Positions 37,591 to 49,677 of a stretch of DNA of 64,000 nt are shown here, piece after piece. Source of the stretch: Lamellibrachia satsuma (taxonomy: Eukaryota; Annelida; Polychaeta; Sabellida; Siboglinidae); assembly GCA_033239005.1 (NCBI GenBank), contig BSQZ01000040.1, positions 1,540,099-1,604,098 of the forward strand. Direction: 5' to 3'. Numbering within the stretch: the stretch's first letter is position 1; each line of letters starts with the position of its first letter. The notes under the pieces were generated by a model. That model searched no databases. It saw only the letters and a list, made by a program, of their open reading frames with translations, and was not told where the DNA came from. The position numbers were made by a program, and so were the translations under genes.

Positions 37591-38308
37591 TTATAGTATA
37601 CTGCCTATGCAATGCTTGAAATATTGATTCGGACTGGTGTGCCAATCTGTCATTTTCAGGTTTTTTTTGTAAAAGGTTATAAGTTGTTTCCGACATTACT
37701 GTGAGCTGTGGTCATGATAGTGACGTCACACAGTGGGGAAGAATCAACCAGAATAACATGATGTTGCTTCCCAGAATTGTGTTCCATGGATAAATTGGTA
37801 TAAATGTACAGATTAATTAAGGTTTTAATAGGTTTTAATAATAACAACATGTATTATTAGAAGAATAATGGTATATAACCGAAACGAACATTTGATGATG
37901 CGAACACTGATGATGTAGTTAAGTTTTGAGCAAAGAAATATCATTGGGTGGTGGTGGCACCCCCAGTGTCTGGGGTGGGCAGCTGTTTTGATGGTATAAT
38001 GTTACATAGTGAATATATATTGCCACTTCGATTCGTGCTGCTTCTCACTCTTCAATAATAAACTGACCCACTGGCTTTACTTAATATGTTTCTACTCGAT
38101 GTGTTGCTATGTTTGTATTTGCTTTCGGTGCCCCAACCTAGAAAAATGGGGTGATAGTTACCGAAACGGGATAATAATTGTGTTAAATGTCGTTTTGCAG
38201 ACATCATTTTGTCAGAACTGCCATTTCATGTTTTGAGTATTTTTCTCAGCATAATTGTAGAAAAACTTGATTGTAAAAAAAACGTTTCCAAGATGAACGC
38301 GAAATATA

Positions 38309-38476
38309 GTTTACTGACTTGCTGATACTAGCACTGGCTGGAGTGGGTCCCTGGCTGGAGTAGTGGCTTCATCACAGTTGTTGTAGGCCCTAGCACTATA
38401 GGCCACTGCCCTTCCCATCTTTCTATATATTAACCTGGTGCCCCCTATTCATTCCCCCACCATCGTGGTGAAAGAA
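38309..38476 (+). repeat. Dispersed direct repeat, copy 2
   Basis: Second copy of the 37114 repeat with a 6-bp deletion near CCTGGTGCC and scattered substitutions. Both end in GTGGTGAAAGAA, suggesting a defined element boundary. Confidence 0.85.
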
Positions 38477-38674
38477 GCATGGCATGTGATAGACATGGCC
38501 TTTATTATTTGTAGAATCAGATATGATTGGTACCCAACGTGGGAACCATTGGGCACATCATTAAAATGTCTGCCACTTTCAAGATGAACGCGAAACGGGA
38601 ATTGTTCACATCATGATAGAAGCATGACATTTGGTGGACAAGTACTTAATATGCAATATTCACAACACTTGCGA

Positions 38675-38904
38675 CAGGGGTTCCTCAGGTGGTCCGCGGG
38701 ATAGTTTGACCAATTATACCCCGCAAATTGAATTAAGCGTGTTCTGCTTTTCCCTGGGCAACTGAGGCAGATTCTGAAAATGATATATAATATATTTTGA
38801 TCTAATGAAAATGCGCATCTTCAATTGTTTTGCAATACAGTGGGCCTCAGTGGCTTTAGCAGCCCAATGGGTGGGTCTCAAGGAAAAAAGTTTGGGAACC
38901 CCTG
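38675..38904. mobile_element. hAT-type MITE
   Basis: A 230-bp element with inverted termini CAGGGGTTCC and GGAACCCCTG; inside them the ends (CTCAGGTGGTCC, AAAAAAGTTTGG) are less similar. Flanks ACTTGCGA and ATATTCGA could be a degraded 8-bp target duplication. Resembles MER5-like hAT miniatures. No coding capacity. Confidence 0.75.
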
Positions 38905-39790
38905 ATATTCGAGATATTGGCTAAGAGTAATAATTAATACTGTATATAAATGGATGTGTGTTACCATTTTTATCTAAATTAATATACATTATGATGCTAT
39001 ACTACTTTACTGTTGTTTTCATATGATGTTGGAAATAAATATTTAATGATTTTATTTTATTTTAATAAAACTACGGTTGCGGGTCGTGTTTGTGACGTTG
39101 TTGGGATATGTTGTTGTGTGATGTCACTGCCACGCGTGAAACGGGTAGATTTCGAAATTAATAATAACTTTTTTATAAAAAAAAACATGCTTGGAACAAC
39201 GGAAACCACAATTAATATTCGTTATGTTATCATCTTGACGGGACTGAACTGATGGATACGTTCAAATGTAAATGCGTTAAATTCAACTATATCACAATAC
39301 TAACAGTGTTAGGGATTATTTCTGGCTGGAAGTCTGAACATTTTTAGTTATGATGATCTTGTCCGAAGCTAGTTAGACATTTCCATCAAACTGTCCTTGT
39401 CCAGCCTCATTTACTTCAGGTGGCACGAATTTAACATTGAATTATATACAAAGATATAATTAGTTTAGTAGACACAGCTGTGGTATTGGCAAAAACGTAT
39501 AACATTTATTTACAAATTATTCTTTCAGACAGAGATGCCAACCATTACGATTTGGGCCTAGTCATTACCATATGTGGCCCTCCATTACGCAATTACTATG
39601 TGTCAGTCAATAATTTCGCTCTCCGTGCCTTCCCATACATAATATCGTAAGTCCAATTTTCCCTTGACGATATTGGCAACAGCCGTTGTTTAAAAAAAAC
39701 TGGCATTATTGTCAAGCTTCAAAGCAAAGGCGATATTGGGGACTGCAATAACCGGCGGGGGGTAACATTGTTGCTTCACACAAGCAATGC
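38905..39790. other. Unannotated intergenic sequence
   Basis: No gene seen. A segment near 39533-39690 begins AGATGCCAACC and has a GATATTGGCAACAGCC end, possibly another repeat related to 'AGATGCCAACCCTCTC' near 18180. Confidence 0.35.
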
Positions 39791-40265
39791 CCTCAGCAGG
39801 ATCATCCTCAGATGAATTTCAGCTGTAACTGATAACATCATCCGCCATGAACTAGTTGGTTTCAGAAAAGGGAAAAGCTGCGTTGATCACATCTTCACCC
39901 TCAGACAGATCATTGAACAGTCAGCTGAATGGAACAGCACCATTTACGCCAACTTCATAGTTTTTGAAACGGCGTTCAACAGCCTCCACTGAGAATCACT
40001 CTGGAAAATCCTCCGATCGTATGGGATCCATCAGAAGATGGTGAATATCATAAAACTTCAATACCAGATGCACTGCCCAGAATAGCCCGACACCGGATGG
40101 GAAGCGGAAAAGAGGTCGTCCCAAGGAGACCTGGTGAAGAACCATGGTGAAAGAGATGAAGGCATGCGGACTAACCTGGGAAACCATCACTAGACAGGCC
40201 GCAAACCGACAGCAGTGGCGCTCTCACGTGGAAGCCTTATTGAGGTACGAAGAGGACTGAGTGAG
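39790..40265 (+). mobile_element. RTE-like element 3, internally deleted
   Basis: Plus-strand frames show ELVGFRKGKSCVDHIFTLRQ and ESLWKILRSYGI of the reverse transcriptase, then jump without the palm region to the C-terminal part (KRKRGRPKETW on joining frames) and a GAGGACTGAGTGAG tail. Stops and frameshifts abound. It is the only element in the 33-43 kb stretch clearly on plus. Confidence 0.7.
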
Positions 40266-40951
40266 TTGTTTCCAATCCCTACCGATCTCTCCAAGACTCT
40301 GCCTGGCAATCAGCGATCACAAATGTGCTCATTTCTCCTATAAATTACGTCAGTTTTACTACGTATTCATTCATGCCAGTTTGGGAAATGATCAGCAGGT
40401 TTTCAAAATAGCGTTCGCGGGTACTCAGCATAAATGTGTGAGACGGTTGGTCATGTTGTGTTAAAATGTTTGCTTGAGCAACATTAATTATTTAGTTACG
40501 ACATTTATATAACTTTTCCTCATGATTGATAACGTTTACGTTTGTCTGAACTACACGGACCATGCCCATGGTCATTATTGTCATTGACGGTAGTCATGAG
40601 TATCTGAGTAATGTTCTTGTGTTCTACGTAATGGATAAAACTTGATCAGTGTTAATTATAAGTTAAAGTGTATGTTTTGCAATACATGTATGGCAGGATG
40701 CAGTGTACCTTCTTTATATAAATGTACAACACTTGTGTACTCCACATTCTTGATAATGATGATTTTACGCATATTTTGCTACATTGCAATGAAAGCCTCT
40801 CATCTAATAATACAACCATTTGATAAGGCATTATGAAATATCGATGTTGCGTGAAAATGTTTTATATATATTTTTAAAACAACTAAATTTTGGGGAACCC
40901 AAATTGGTGGTCAAATGGCTCTTAAATGGCGCATCACAGAATTCGAGACTC

Positions 40952-41222
40952 CCCACAGTGGGAGAGGGGACATCCCATACACTCCACACAGTGGGAGAGG
41001 GGATACCGCCATATACTCCCAACAGTTGGAGAGGGGATACCCCCATACACCCCCACAGTGGGAGAGGGGATACCCTCATATACTCCCCACAGTGGGAGAG
41101 GGGATACCCGCATATACTCCCCACTGTGGGAGAGGGGATACCCCCACACACTCCCCACAGTGGGAGAGGGGATATCCCATACACTCCCCACAGTGGGAGA
41201 GGGGATATCCCAATTCACTCCT
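40952..41222. repeat. 33/34-bp minisatellite with palindromic core
   Basis: About eight units of CCCCACAGTGGGAGAGGGGA followed by TACCCTCATATACT. CCCACAGTGGG is an 11-bp quasi-palindrome, and one unit carries CCCACTGTGGG, its reverse complement. Unit length alternates between 33 and 34 bp, so open frames on both strands are by-products. Confidence 0.95.
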
Positions 41223-41439
41223 CGGCACACACCTTCAACATTTTCCGCAACCACCTTCGTCAGTCGCCGTTGGGGGTTTGCCACGACGTCATTACTCCGA
41301 CTTATGGTTGGAAGTTGGCATCTCTGAGCTATGTCCAGCATACAACTGTGCACGAAAGCTGCGGAAATGTATCAGTTACATATCTTAACATATGCATAAT
41401 ACATCATATTAATTACACCTGCAAAGACACCAGAACCTT

Positions 41440-43090
41440 CTACGCGAGTAATTTCTTTTGTATAATGCACTGTTTAGTTTCCAAGATAATAACTCGACTT
41501 GTTATTTCCGGTTGCTTGTTTGAATGGTAACACCATTCATACTTCGCACTGGGATCTGTTTCGCTGCAGGAAAGTTGATGAGGCCGATCAGAACATGGCT
41601 TGTGTCTTCTGCTTCGAGTTCCATCGACTCGTTCTAGACATATGCGGATGGACCGTCCTTCTTTGTGGTAAAGGTGAGACTTGACCACCAGTCAGTGTGC
41701 TCGTCGACCTTGCGTATCACCTTTTGTGACACCAAGTTGTCAATTTCTTGCTTCAGTTTGTCTTTAATATGTACGCTGCTTGCAATTTCACAGTTCCTGC
41801 GAAGTTTCCGATCTTGTTCAACTGCTGTGGATACAACGACACCAGAGCTTTGGTGTATTGTACTTGATCTGGCATTACTTTGGGTTTGCCATGGTCACTT
41901 GTGTTGCCATTGACATTGTTGACATTGATCGTTACGAGATGTAGTCTTTCACATGTTGGTAGTCAAACAATGGCAGTTCCATCTACGTCAACAACATAGA
42001 ATGTAGCTTGATCCCATACAGAGTTCTTTTGTTAGTACGGTATTTGTATTGTCCATAAACACGGCACCATCTGCTCACTGTACGCTATCAAGTTGACATT
42101 ATGCAAGGTTGTCAACATTTTGTCTGAATGTGAGTAGATGCAGCGTGTTTCCATTGCTCCCGTGTAAATGTTTACTCTCAGTCTGTAGTTGTCGTGAAGT
42201 CAGTTAGGAGGTTGTACTTGTAGTTCAGTGTATGCTTCTTCTCGTGCATTTATTTGCTTGGTAGTGTGTACACAGTTCTCACTCGCTGTCACCTCGCTGA
42301 TTTCCCGTTGGTATTCGTCATCAGGTTCGTAGTCGCCGTTGATTTCGTCTACTTGTTCAGTCTTGTAGCGACGACCTCGGTATCGATTGACTCTGTTGTG
42401 TGTAGATTTACGATGATGTCGCTGTGGCTCGTCATGTTTTCAGACCGGGTTCTTGGCCTTACACAACTTTGCCAAGTGTCCCAGTGCCCTACATATATGA
42501 CATTCGTCTTTATAAGCTGTGGACTGTCGTGGGTTATGTCGTGTGCCACAACGTTTGCACTGTCGGTTTGCCGCAAGAACTATGCCATGAATCTCGGTGA
42601 TTCCACTAGCCATCTAATGTAGCTTTTAATTTCCTGCTGAAAGAGCTTCATATTTCCTCCCTTCTTTCAATATGTCGGCGATGCTGCAGCCCTTCGGTCT
42701 GCTGAGCAGATCCCTACATAATTCTTCATGTGGCGTGCTGCTTATGATTAACTCCAGCAATCGCTCACTAAGCTCCATGTCGCTAAAATCGCATTGCAGG
42801 CCTAGTGTCCTTGCTCTGATGACAAATTGGTATAGATACTCATCTGGTCTTTGTTTATAACGCATGAAGTGCAATCGGTTTATTCTGAAGTTGATGTTAA
42901 CTTTGAGCTGGTTTTCGAAGAACTGCTAAAGTTCGTCTGGTTTTCGCTTCTCTTCAGCCGTCAAGCTACTGACATTTAACCTACGTAATCCTTCGTCTCC
43001 AATGCCTCGGCAAATGTTTCGTGCATTTACTTCATCACTGTCGATATTCTCATCTTCGAAGTACATAATCATTTTTTCTCTCTAAATAGT
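41440..43090 (-). mobile_element. Gypsy-type LTR retrotransposon fragment (gag to early RT)
   Basis: Minus strand: gag 43090-42626 (ARNICRGIGDEGLRRLNV, then RYKQRPDEYLYQFVIRAR, LLSRPKGCSIADILKEGR), a zinc-knuckle region near 42570-42470 (CKRCGTRHNP and ECHICRALGHLAKLC in the correct frame), protease-like remains, and the start of reverse transcriptase near 41770-41600 (KVIRKVDEHTDWWSSLTFTT). The rest of pol and both LTRs were not found. Multiple frameshifts. Confidence 0.8.
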
Positions 43091-43734
43091 GATATCGCGT
43101 TCCCTAGATCATCGCATGACCAGTCCATTATACGTTAGTGCGCCGGACTTTCTATCGATGAGACCAGTAATTTATACCTCTGTGCGCGCAACACCAGTAA
43201 TTTCCTTCCGGTTACGTCTTCATGTTGGCGACGACATTTAACAAATGCACATATTTGAACTAGGGTTGACGACGGCATTTGTCAATCGATCATTGCAACT
43301 GTCAGAAATTGTTTTTTAATAGTCTTAATGAAATAATCATTTTGTTTTTGTTTAGTTGACAGGCAGTGTATGCACCTTGTCTGCTTGCTTAATTTAAGGA
43401 ATTTAGTTTAGCGGATCGACACATCATCTAGTCAGTGGTATGCATTTTTGTATGCAATTGTGACACTCTGTATAAGAGTACAACTTGGAACCAGGACAAA
43501 TTGTATATATAGTGCCAATTGAACAACGCCCCACAGTAGCACACAATGTCCTCTAGTGTCATAATTTGGTTGACCATATACATACAAAAGCGGATATGTA
43601 AACAAAATTGTGCATTTATGATAACAGCATGACACTTGGCACACACTTAGATCATACACGAACTATTATATTTGGCTGTAGGGCAAGCGCAGATTTTGCC
43701 CTAAATAGCACAGGCGGCCATTTTAATAGATGAC
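43091..43734. other. Unannotated intergenic sequence
   Basis: Nothing recognised on either strand. Confidence 0.4.
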
Positions 43735-44185
43735 TATGAAAACCAAATATTCCCCGTAGGTCAAGAACTGATTGACACGGAGTCGTAATTTGTTATCACA
43801 ATATAGGTTTTCACCATCAACGATTTCACATATTTTACTTTTGTATCCGAAATTCACACCCACCATTTTTTTAAGATGGTGGTCGTCAAAGCCAATGTTC
43901 CCCATATCATAAGAACAGCAACACTTAGAGCCGTAACTTTAGTGTCAAAATATCAGCTTTTGGGAACACCGATGTAAAATATTTTACTTTTGATATTCTC
44001 CGACATTCATATCCGCCATGTCACATTCTTATCCGCCATGTAACTATGTTCCCATATCTTATAAACAACTGAACTTACAGCCGTAATTGTAGTGTTCAGA
44101 TATAGTGAAAATGTAGCGACGATTTCAAACAGATTACGTTTGACCTTCTGGGACAGTCGTATCCGCCATTATTAAACACGGCGCC
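43735..44185. repeat. Three degenerate tandem units of about 150 bp
   Basis: Each unit contains a 'CCAATGTTCCCCATATCATAA' type start, a GCCGTAA(T/C)TTTAGTG segment, a TTTTACTTTTG segment and a TATCCGCCAT-type end. The units are diverged. The ATGGCGGATA word (on minus) is common at transposon ends, but no terminal repeat was identified. Confidence 0.5.
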
Positions 44186-45500
44186 CGTCAGAACCAACCT
44201 GGAGTCACCATGTAAGTAAAGCTGATTATTTTGTCATGTTTACCAAGTCACGTGTCACACACACACCCGCCCGCCCACCAACACGCACGCACGCCAGCAC
44301 GCACTTACGCACACACGCACGCAATCCTGGCAGTTGAAGAATGACGGCTCCGTGTAATCCTCTGAACTGCTGACGTGTTTTGCTCGTTGTGATTATATAG
44401 TCGTTCGTGATCGTGAATACCCAGTGATTTATTTGACCCATATACACGAATTGAACACAGTTGTTGCGTTGTAGCTGTGTATAAAATAAAGAGCGATTAC
44501 TACAAACGTTGTTGAAATATAATATACGGCAGTCGTCACTGTTCTAGGCTGGAAATGGGAAGAAAGGAATAATATATTCATGGTTTTTAAAAAGTACAAA
44601 ACTTACAAATCAATTATACCATAATAATAAAACAATGAACAAAAGCACTATAGGTATTATAGTAAACGTTACGTTACTACGTTGTTTGTTAAATTCCTGA
44701 ACACAATTTCGACGTTTCAGTGGAAACAGCTTTGCACTGTTATGATGGAGGTAGTAGATATATTTCCGTTTACACAGAGGCGTGTCAACATAATAATTAT
44801 AGGCAAAACAATTAGCAAACAGACTATGACAAGACCAGACCATAACAAGTGCATACGCTATATGTCGACTGTTCACTGTAAGTGTGCTCAGAAACAACTT
44901 TGTCCATAGCAGATACACACTAACTGCTGCGTACAATAGACACGGTTAATCACAATCACATATTCTAGGATTTCGCTACGGGAGAGGCCAAGAGAGGCAA
45001 GTTTTAAGCTACCATGCTTCCATGGCACAACAGGTTACATACGAAAGCATTTAAGCTAAAGGGGGATGGCCCAATTTCCCCACTCTAAATACTCCAAAGG
45101 TGTGGTGTATTCGATAGGTCTTTATACATGTGTTATATGTATGCGTTGCAGTGGATTGTGTTCGTTTTAGTGGCCTCCACATTTAAGCGTCGCGCATTAA
45201 TAATAACGCGCAATCGAGACATGGAACTTAAAACACACTGTAATGAGCAGGGATTAAGGACAAGGAGAAGAACAAGGTGAATCAGTAATATTATCTTATT
45301 CTTCCCTTTAATATTATATTAGTAGTTTGTATGTGAACAAAAGTGTATATATGAATAGTAAGAAAAGATTATATTTACGGGCGGTGATCATAATCGTAAA
45401 TGTAATTATGCTTATAAATGTAATCACCCTGAACAAGGATCATAATTTCATGGGCAGGATTATATCTACGGTGACAACATACATAATTTCCCTTCTAATT
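44186..45500. other. Unannotated intergenic sequence
   Basis: Short CA/CG-rich simple sequence at about 44255-44325 explains the cysteine/valine-rich ORF there. No other feature recognised. Confidence 0.4.
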
Positions 45501-45653
45501 CAGTGGCGTATATAGGGGGCATTGCGCCCCCTTTGGTTTAGATTTTAGATTGTGTTCGTATGTCACATGTGGCGCCAGTAGCATGATAAACTAATGGGCG
45601 ACTAAGATTGCCCCCTTAGTCTACCCTTTTGCGAAATCTAAGATACGCCAGTG
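45501..45653. mobile_element. hAT-type MITE
   Basis: A 153-bp element with termini CAGTGGCGTA and TACGCCAGTG (one mismatch) flanked by TTCTAATT and TTCTAACC, an 8-bp target duplication with six matches. The CAGTGGCGTA end is typical of a widespread hAT group. Confidence 0.85.
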
Positions 45654-46693
45654 TTCTAACCCGTCCCCGCAGAGTCCCTCAGGTCTGCTCTCTCATTCTC
45701 GGCGTAAAACACAAAATAAAATATACTATACTATGCACGACTTTACTTCCTTTGCCAGAAAGCAACACTAAACAAAATAAATAAAACACGTCACCACAAG
45801 ATGGCAGCACAAAACAAAAAGCTGATCCTAAGAGCTTTTTATAATAATTGATCAGTATGATAAACTTGAAACCATGTAGATATGGGAAAATTAAAATTGT
45901 TTGCCTTAGATCACCCTTAATTAAGAATTAATTAATAATGCATTACAAAACAAAGAATCTATAGTTATCCTCGTATATATTCTACAACATGCAACTTTTC
46001 ATATTTTGGTCTAATCACGTTTCTACATGTTGCCATCATACATCCTCTTGTAACAATACATCCAGTTCTGCATCATAAAGTGCTGCTACGCACTTAGTGC
46101 TGTTAACTGAGCGCGGACTGCATTACAGGAATACGTCCTCACAGTGATTCCAATTCCTTCACAGTTGGTGTGTAAAATGTAACGATATACGCCGAAGAAT
46201 AGTATTATAAGATGAAAACATGTTCAGTTTATGGATATATTGAAAGGGCTATTTTAAATATTGACACAACAATGGTGGTTACATACTTATAAACATATGT
46301 CACAACACTCTGTATGAATACAAACAGTGTATCTTTATTAATAGCCCTTGCAGATTATCCCAATGGGTTGACATTGTCATAACTAAGATCAAAATAAGTC
46401 AGTGTTGTTGTTACTCATGTTGCATGTTACATTAATTTTTTAAAATATTCTTCAGACAACAAATTAAATTAACATAGAAAATCATAGTTGTAAGGTCACA
46501 AATAATAATACAAATCCCACATCAAACGTATAAGAACTTAGTTACATAAATCGCTTATATAATCATTAGTTTACATATCTAAATAGTAACACATTAGAAT
46601 TCATTAGTTGAAGCTGGTAAATTACATACCTACATAATTATGACAACAATATTAAAAATATTAGACAATAAAAGACATCATATGCCATTTCGA
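45654..46693. other. Unannotated intergenic sequence
   Basis: AT-rich, no feature recognised. Confidence 0.4.
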
Positions 46694-46724
<31 letters not shown>

Positions 46725-46800
46725 TGTGTGTGCGTGTGTGTGCGTGCGTGCGTGCGTGCGTGTGTGTGTGTGAATGCATGCCTGGGTGCGTGTGTGCGCT
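46694..46800. repeat. (GT)n/(GTGC)n simple repeat
   Basis: Mixed GTGTGT and GTGC units over about 105 bp, just upstream of a large hairpin. Confidence 0.9.
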
Positions 46801-46821
46801 TGCATTTAATCATACAATTTA

Positions 46822-46916
46822 ATATGCATTGGAGTGTGTGAAAGAACACACATTCACGCGCGCGCGCCCGCCCGCGCGTATGAATGTGTATTATTTAACA
46901 CACTCCAAGGCATATA
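46822..46916. other. 95-nt hairpin with CG-rich tip
   Basis: The arm ATATGCATTGGAGTGTGTG...ACACACATTCACGCGCG pairs with CGCGCGTATGAATGTGTA...ACACACTCCAAGGCATAT for about 40 positions, with a few mismatches around AAAGA/TATTTA. It lies about 100-200 bp past the likely gene 2 polyadenylation site. It may be a foldback element or an expanded GT/CA array. Confidence 0.75.
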
Positions 46917-47015
46917 TAAAAAAGCATGATTACATTATATGAGTTTAGTAAAATTTCAATTTCAACAAATACACCAATTAGTTTGTTATCTAAAACCAAA
47001 TAATGTAACGGTGTG

Positions 47016-47021
47016 TTTATT
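47016..47021 (-). promoter_or_regulatory. Candidate polyadenylation signal of gene 2
   Basis: AATAAA on the minus strand, 173 nt beyond the gene 2 stop codon. Not verified by transcript evidence. Confidence 0.4.
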
Positions 47022-47193
47022 TGCTATGGCTAAGTTATATGAATACATGCATTGTGTTGATAACATACATCAACGTGAGGATGTTATTGTTTGCCTACAA
47101 CGCAGAGACGGCAATCTGGTTATCAATGTGGAGTCATTTTCATGCTAACTTCAAGAACTTTTTAGTCGTGGTCTGTGTTGTCTTAAGTCAAGT

Positions 47194-47408
47194 TTAGATT
47201 TGACGGCACCCTTGAGCACTGCTACTGCATGGTTGTTTTGTGTCTGGGTCGTGAGTCATATTGAAATGCATTCCCGTGGGACACGGCTGGTCTGCACCAC
47301 TGTCACCGCTGTTGTAGCACTGGATATATCTGTCGCACTTGTAGGGATGTGCCAAGTAGAACTCAGACCGATGTGCTGATTTGGCTGCAAGGCATTCTGC
47401 TCTAGCAT
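47194..47408 (-). CDS. Gene 2 terminal exon: canonical 6-Cys CBM14 and stop
   Basis: Phase 1 start after GTTTTCAG; stop TAA at 47194-47196. DARAECLAAKSAH, then YLAHPYKCDRYIQCYNSG, QPCPTGMHF, PC and GC give the full six-cysteine pattern. Counterpart of gene 1 exon 32705. Confidence 0.92.
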
Positions 47409-47442
47409 CTGAAAACAATCAACAACACAAAGTGATGGTTTA

Positions 47443-48217
47443 GCAAGAATTAACAAGATTGCCATCGAAACAAAATCCTCAGATGGCAAGTGGACAAGGG
47501 AACCACTGACTTACCGAGAGCCCAACGATTATTCCTCTTTGTGTAAGCGGCTTTATTATATATATATATACATTTTTTTATACATATTTATGCTGCTAAT
47601 ATTTACGTAATTAATAGATCAATGGTTTCATCCTTCTCAGTGAGAATGAACACTTTCTTATACCCGATCTACATTGTTCCTTCACTAATGTTACTTCGTG
47701 TCTTCTAGTTATTTTACCGTCATATGTGAGAACAAATACCTCTATCAATATGTTCTTAAACTTTCAGTATTTCAAGCAAAGCAACTTTTTTATCTCCTCA
47801 TAATCTTCTGAACTGTACTGCTTTTAAACCACATATAATCTTCTGAACTGTACTGCTTTTAAACCACATTCGTGCAGGCGTTTTTAATAACTAAAGTGTC
47901 CCAGTTCTGGTATCAGTTTAGTTGTTCTCTTCTGTCAGTATTCTTTCTACGGTATGTATGTTCTTCTTATAACATGACTTTCAAACATGTACACATGCCT
48001 ACCTATTTAATAACATCTGCGACTTTTCAGACAATTTGACTAATTTGTCAAGATCATCTTGTAAAGCTTGTTTATCTGCATACTTTTTTTTTACCTTTCC
48101 AAACACTTTTATGCTATCTGGAAATGTTAGTACTTTCTTCGGTATAACATCTTCCAAGTCATTGGAGTCAACTTATTTCCAATTTGAAACCACCCGATAT
48201 ACTACTACTCGTTGTCG
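47443..48217 (-). mobile_element. CR1 retrotransposon copy D, degraded
   Basis: The 3' UTR block and TTGTTAATTC terminus match other copies and begin 35 bp from the terminal exon of gene 2. The C-terminal coding region is heavily mutated and contains a tandem duplication of about 36 bp at 47800-47870. Upstream, the 'NDLED' region abuts 'VSNWK...' with the intervening VPQGSVLGP segment deleted, at the place where copies A, B and E carry TA arrays. Confidence 0.8.
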
Positions 48218-48607
48218 TCTGACAATCAATCATTTTTCCTACCAGTTGACTATACTGAACTAAAAATAGTATTGACAGGTAGGTATTGTGTGTCCTGATC
48301 ATACAGCATGAAGATTATATGCGATGATTCTATTGCATCATTGATGTACTAGGTATAACAAACAAGTGGACAATAAAATATGATGGTTACATGATTTTAT
48401 AAAAAATCATGGCTCAAAACGTCAATTTCCGAGTGAAAACGAGGCAATGCATTGCCTGCATGCACATAGCTTCTTTTGTATGTGTAGCCAAATGCACATG
48501 CGCCGAAGCAGTTGAGTGAAAATTGTATACTGTGGTAAAGGCAGCCAGTACCCGGCCGCCAGTTTTGTGTTAGCATAAATTAATTCTTATCACATTTCTA
48601 TTGATAA

Positions 48608-48608
<1 letters not shown>

Positions 48609-48679
<71 letters not shown>
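48609..48679. repeat. (TA)n microsatellite
   Basis: About 70 bp TA array, about 60 bp beyond the 3' end of CR1 copy E. Confidence 0.95.
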
Positions 48680-48737
48680 TATATACTATATAACGGATGC
48701 ATGCACATTTATGCGAATCACACCATCATACGTATTG

Positions 48738-49586
48738 GTTTAGCAAGATTTAACAAGATTGCCCTCCAAGGCAAAGGCCCAGATGGAAAGTGGACAAGGA
48801 CGTCATTGGGTTATCGAGAGTCCAACATTTTAATTTTTAATCTATGTGTAATCTGCACTGATATATGTGTCAACCTTGTTTTTAAACATATTCACGCAGC
48901 TAGCAGTTACACAATCTGTAGATAATTTGTTCCATTCATTGATTTTCCTCTGTGAGAACGAGTGCTTCCTGATGTCCAATCTACACTGATCCTTTACTAG
49001 TTTTACCTCATGTTCTCTAGTATCTTTCTTGACTGAGCAAACTATTGTTCTATCAATATTTACATCCCCATTCAATATCTTAGAATTTTCAATTTTATCT
49101 CCTCTCAACCGCCTTGCCGATAGAGTTGTTAAACCACATTCTTTCAATCGTTCTTCATAACTATGGTCTCTCAGTCCTGGAATCATTCATTTTAGTTGCT
49201 CTCCTCTGTATTATTTCAAGCGTATCTATGTACGTCTTACGATATGGTCTGTAAGCTTGTATACAGCACTCTAAATGAGGCCTAACTATTGTTTATACCG
49301 AGGTATAATTAGCTTTTTCTCCTTGTATGTTATATTTCTCCTAATCAACCCAAGAATTTGTACCCAGAACAGCAGTACCCAGAACAGTATTTCCCATTTC
49401 ATAGTTTACATCCAAGTTGCCATGTCCTGTATGTAGGCAATTACAATTCTCAGACCATTTCACTAGTCTGTCTAGATCGTTTTGTAAATGTTGTGTATCA
49501 CCATCATTGTTAACCCTTCTAAACACTTTTGTGTCATCCGCAAATTTCAGTATGTTGGTTGTTATATTATCGCCCAAGTCATTGAT

Positions 49587-49677
<91 letters not shown>

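Noticed and set aside
40820..41530. 236-codon plus-strand ORF rich in GRGD and HTPHS
   Set aside because: Product of the 33/34-bp minisatellite; overlapping ORFs exist in three other frames.
46640..46849. Cys/Val-rich ORF
   Set aside because: Translation of the GT/GTGC simple repeat.
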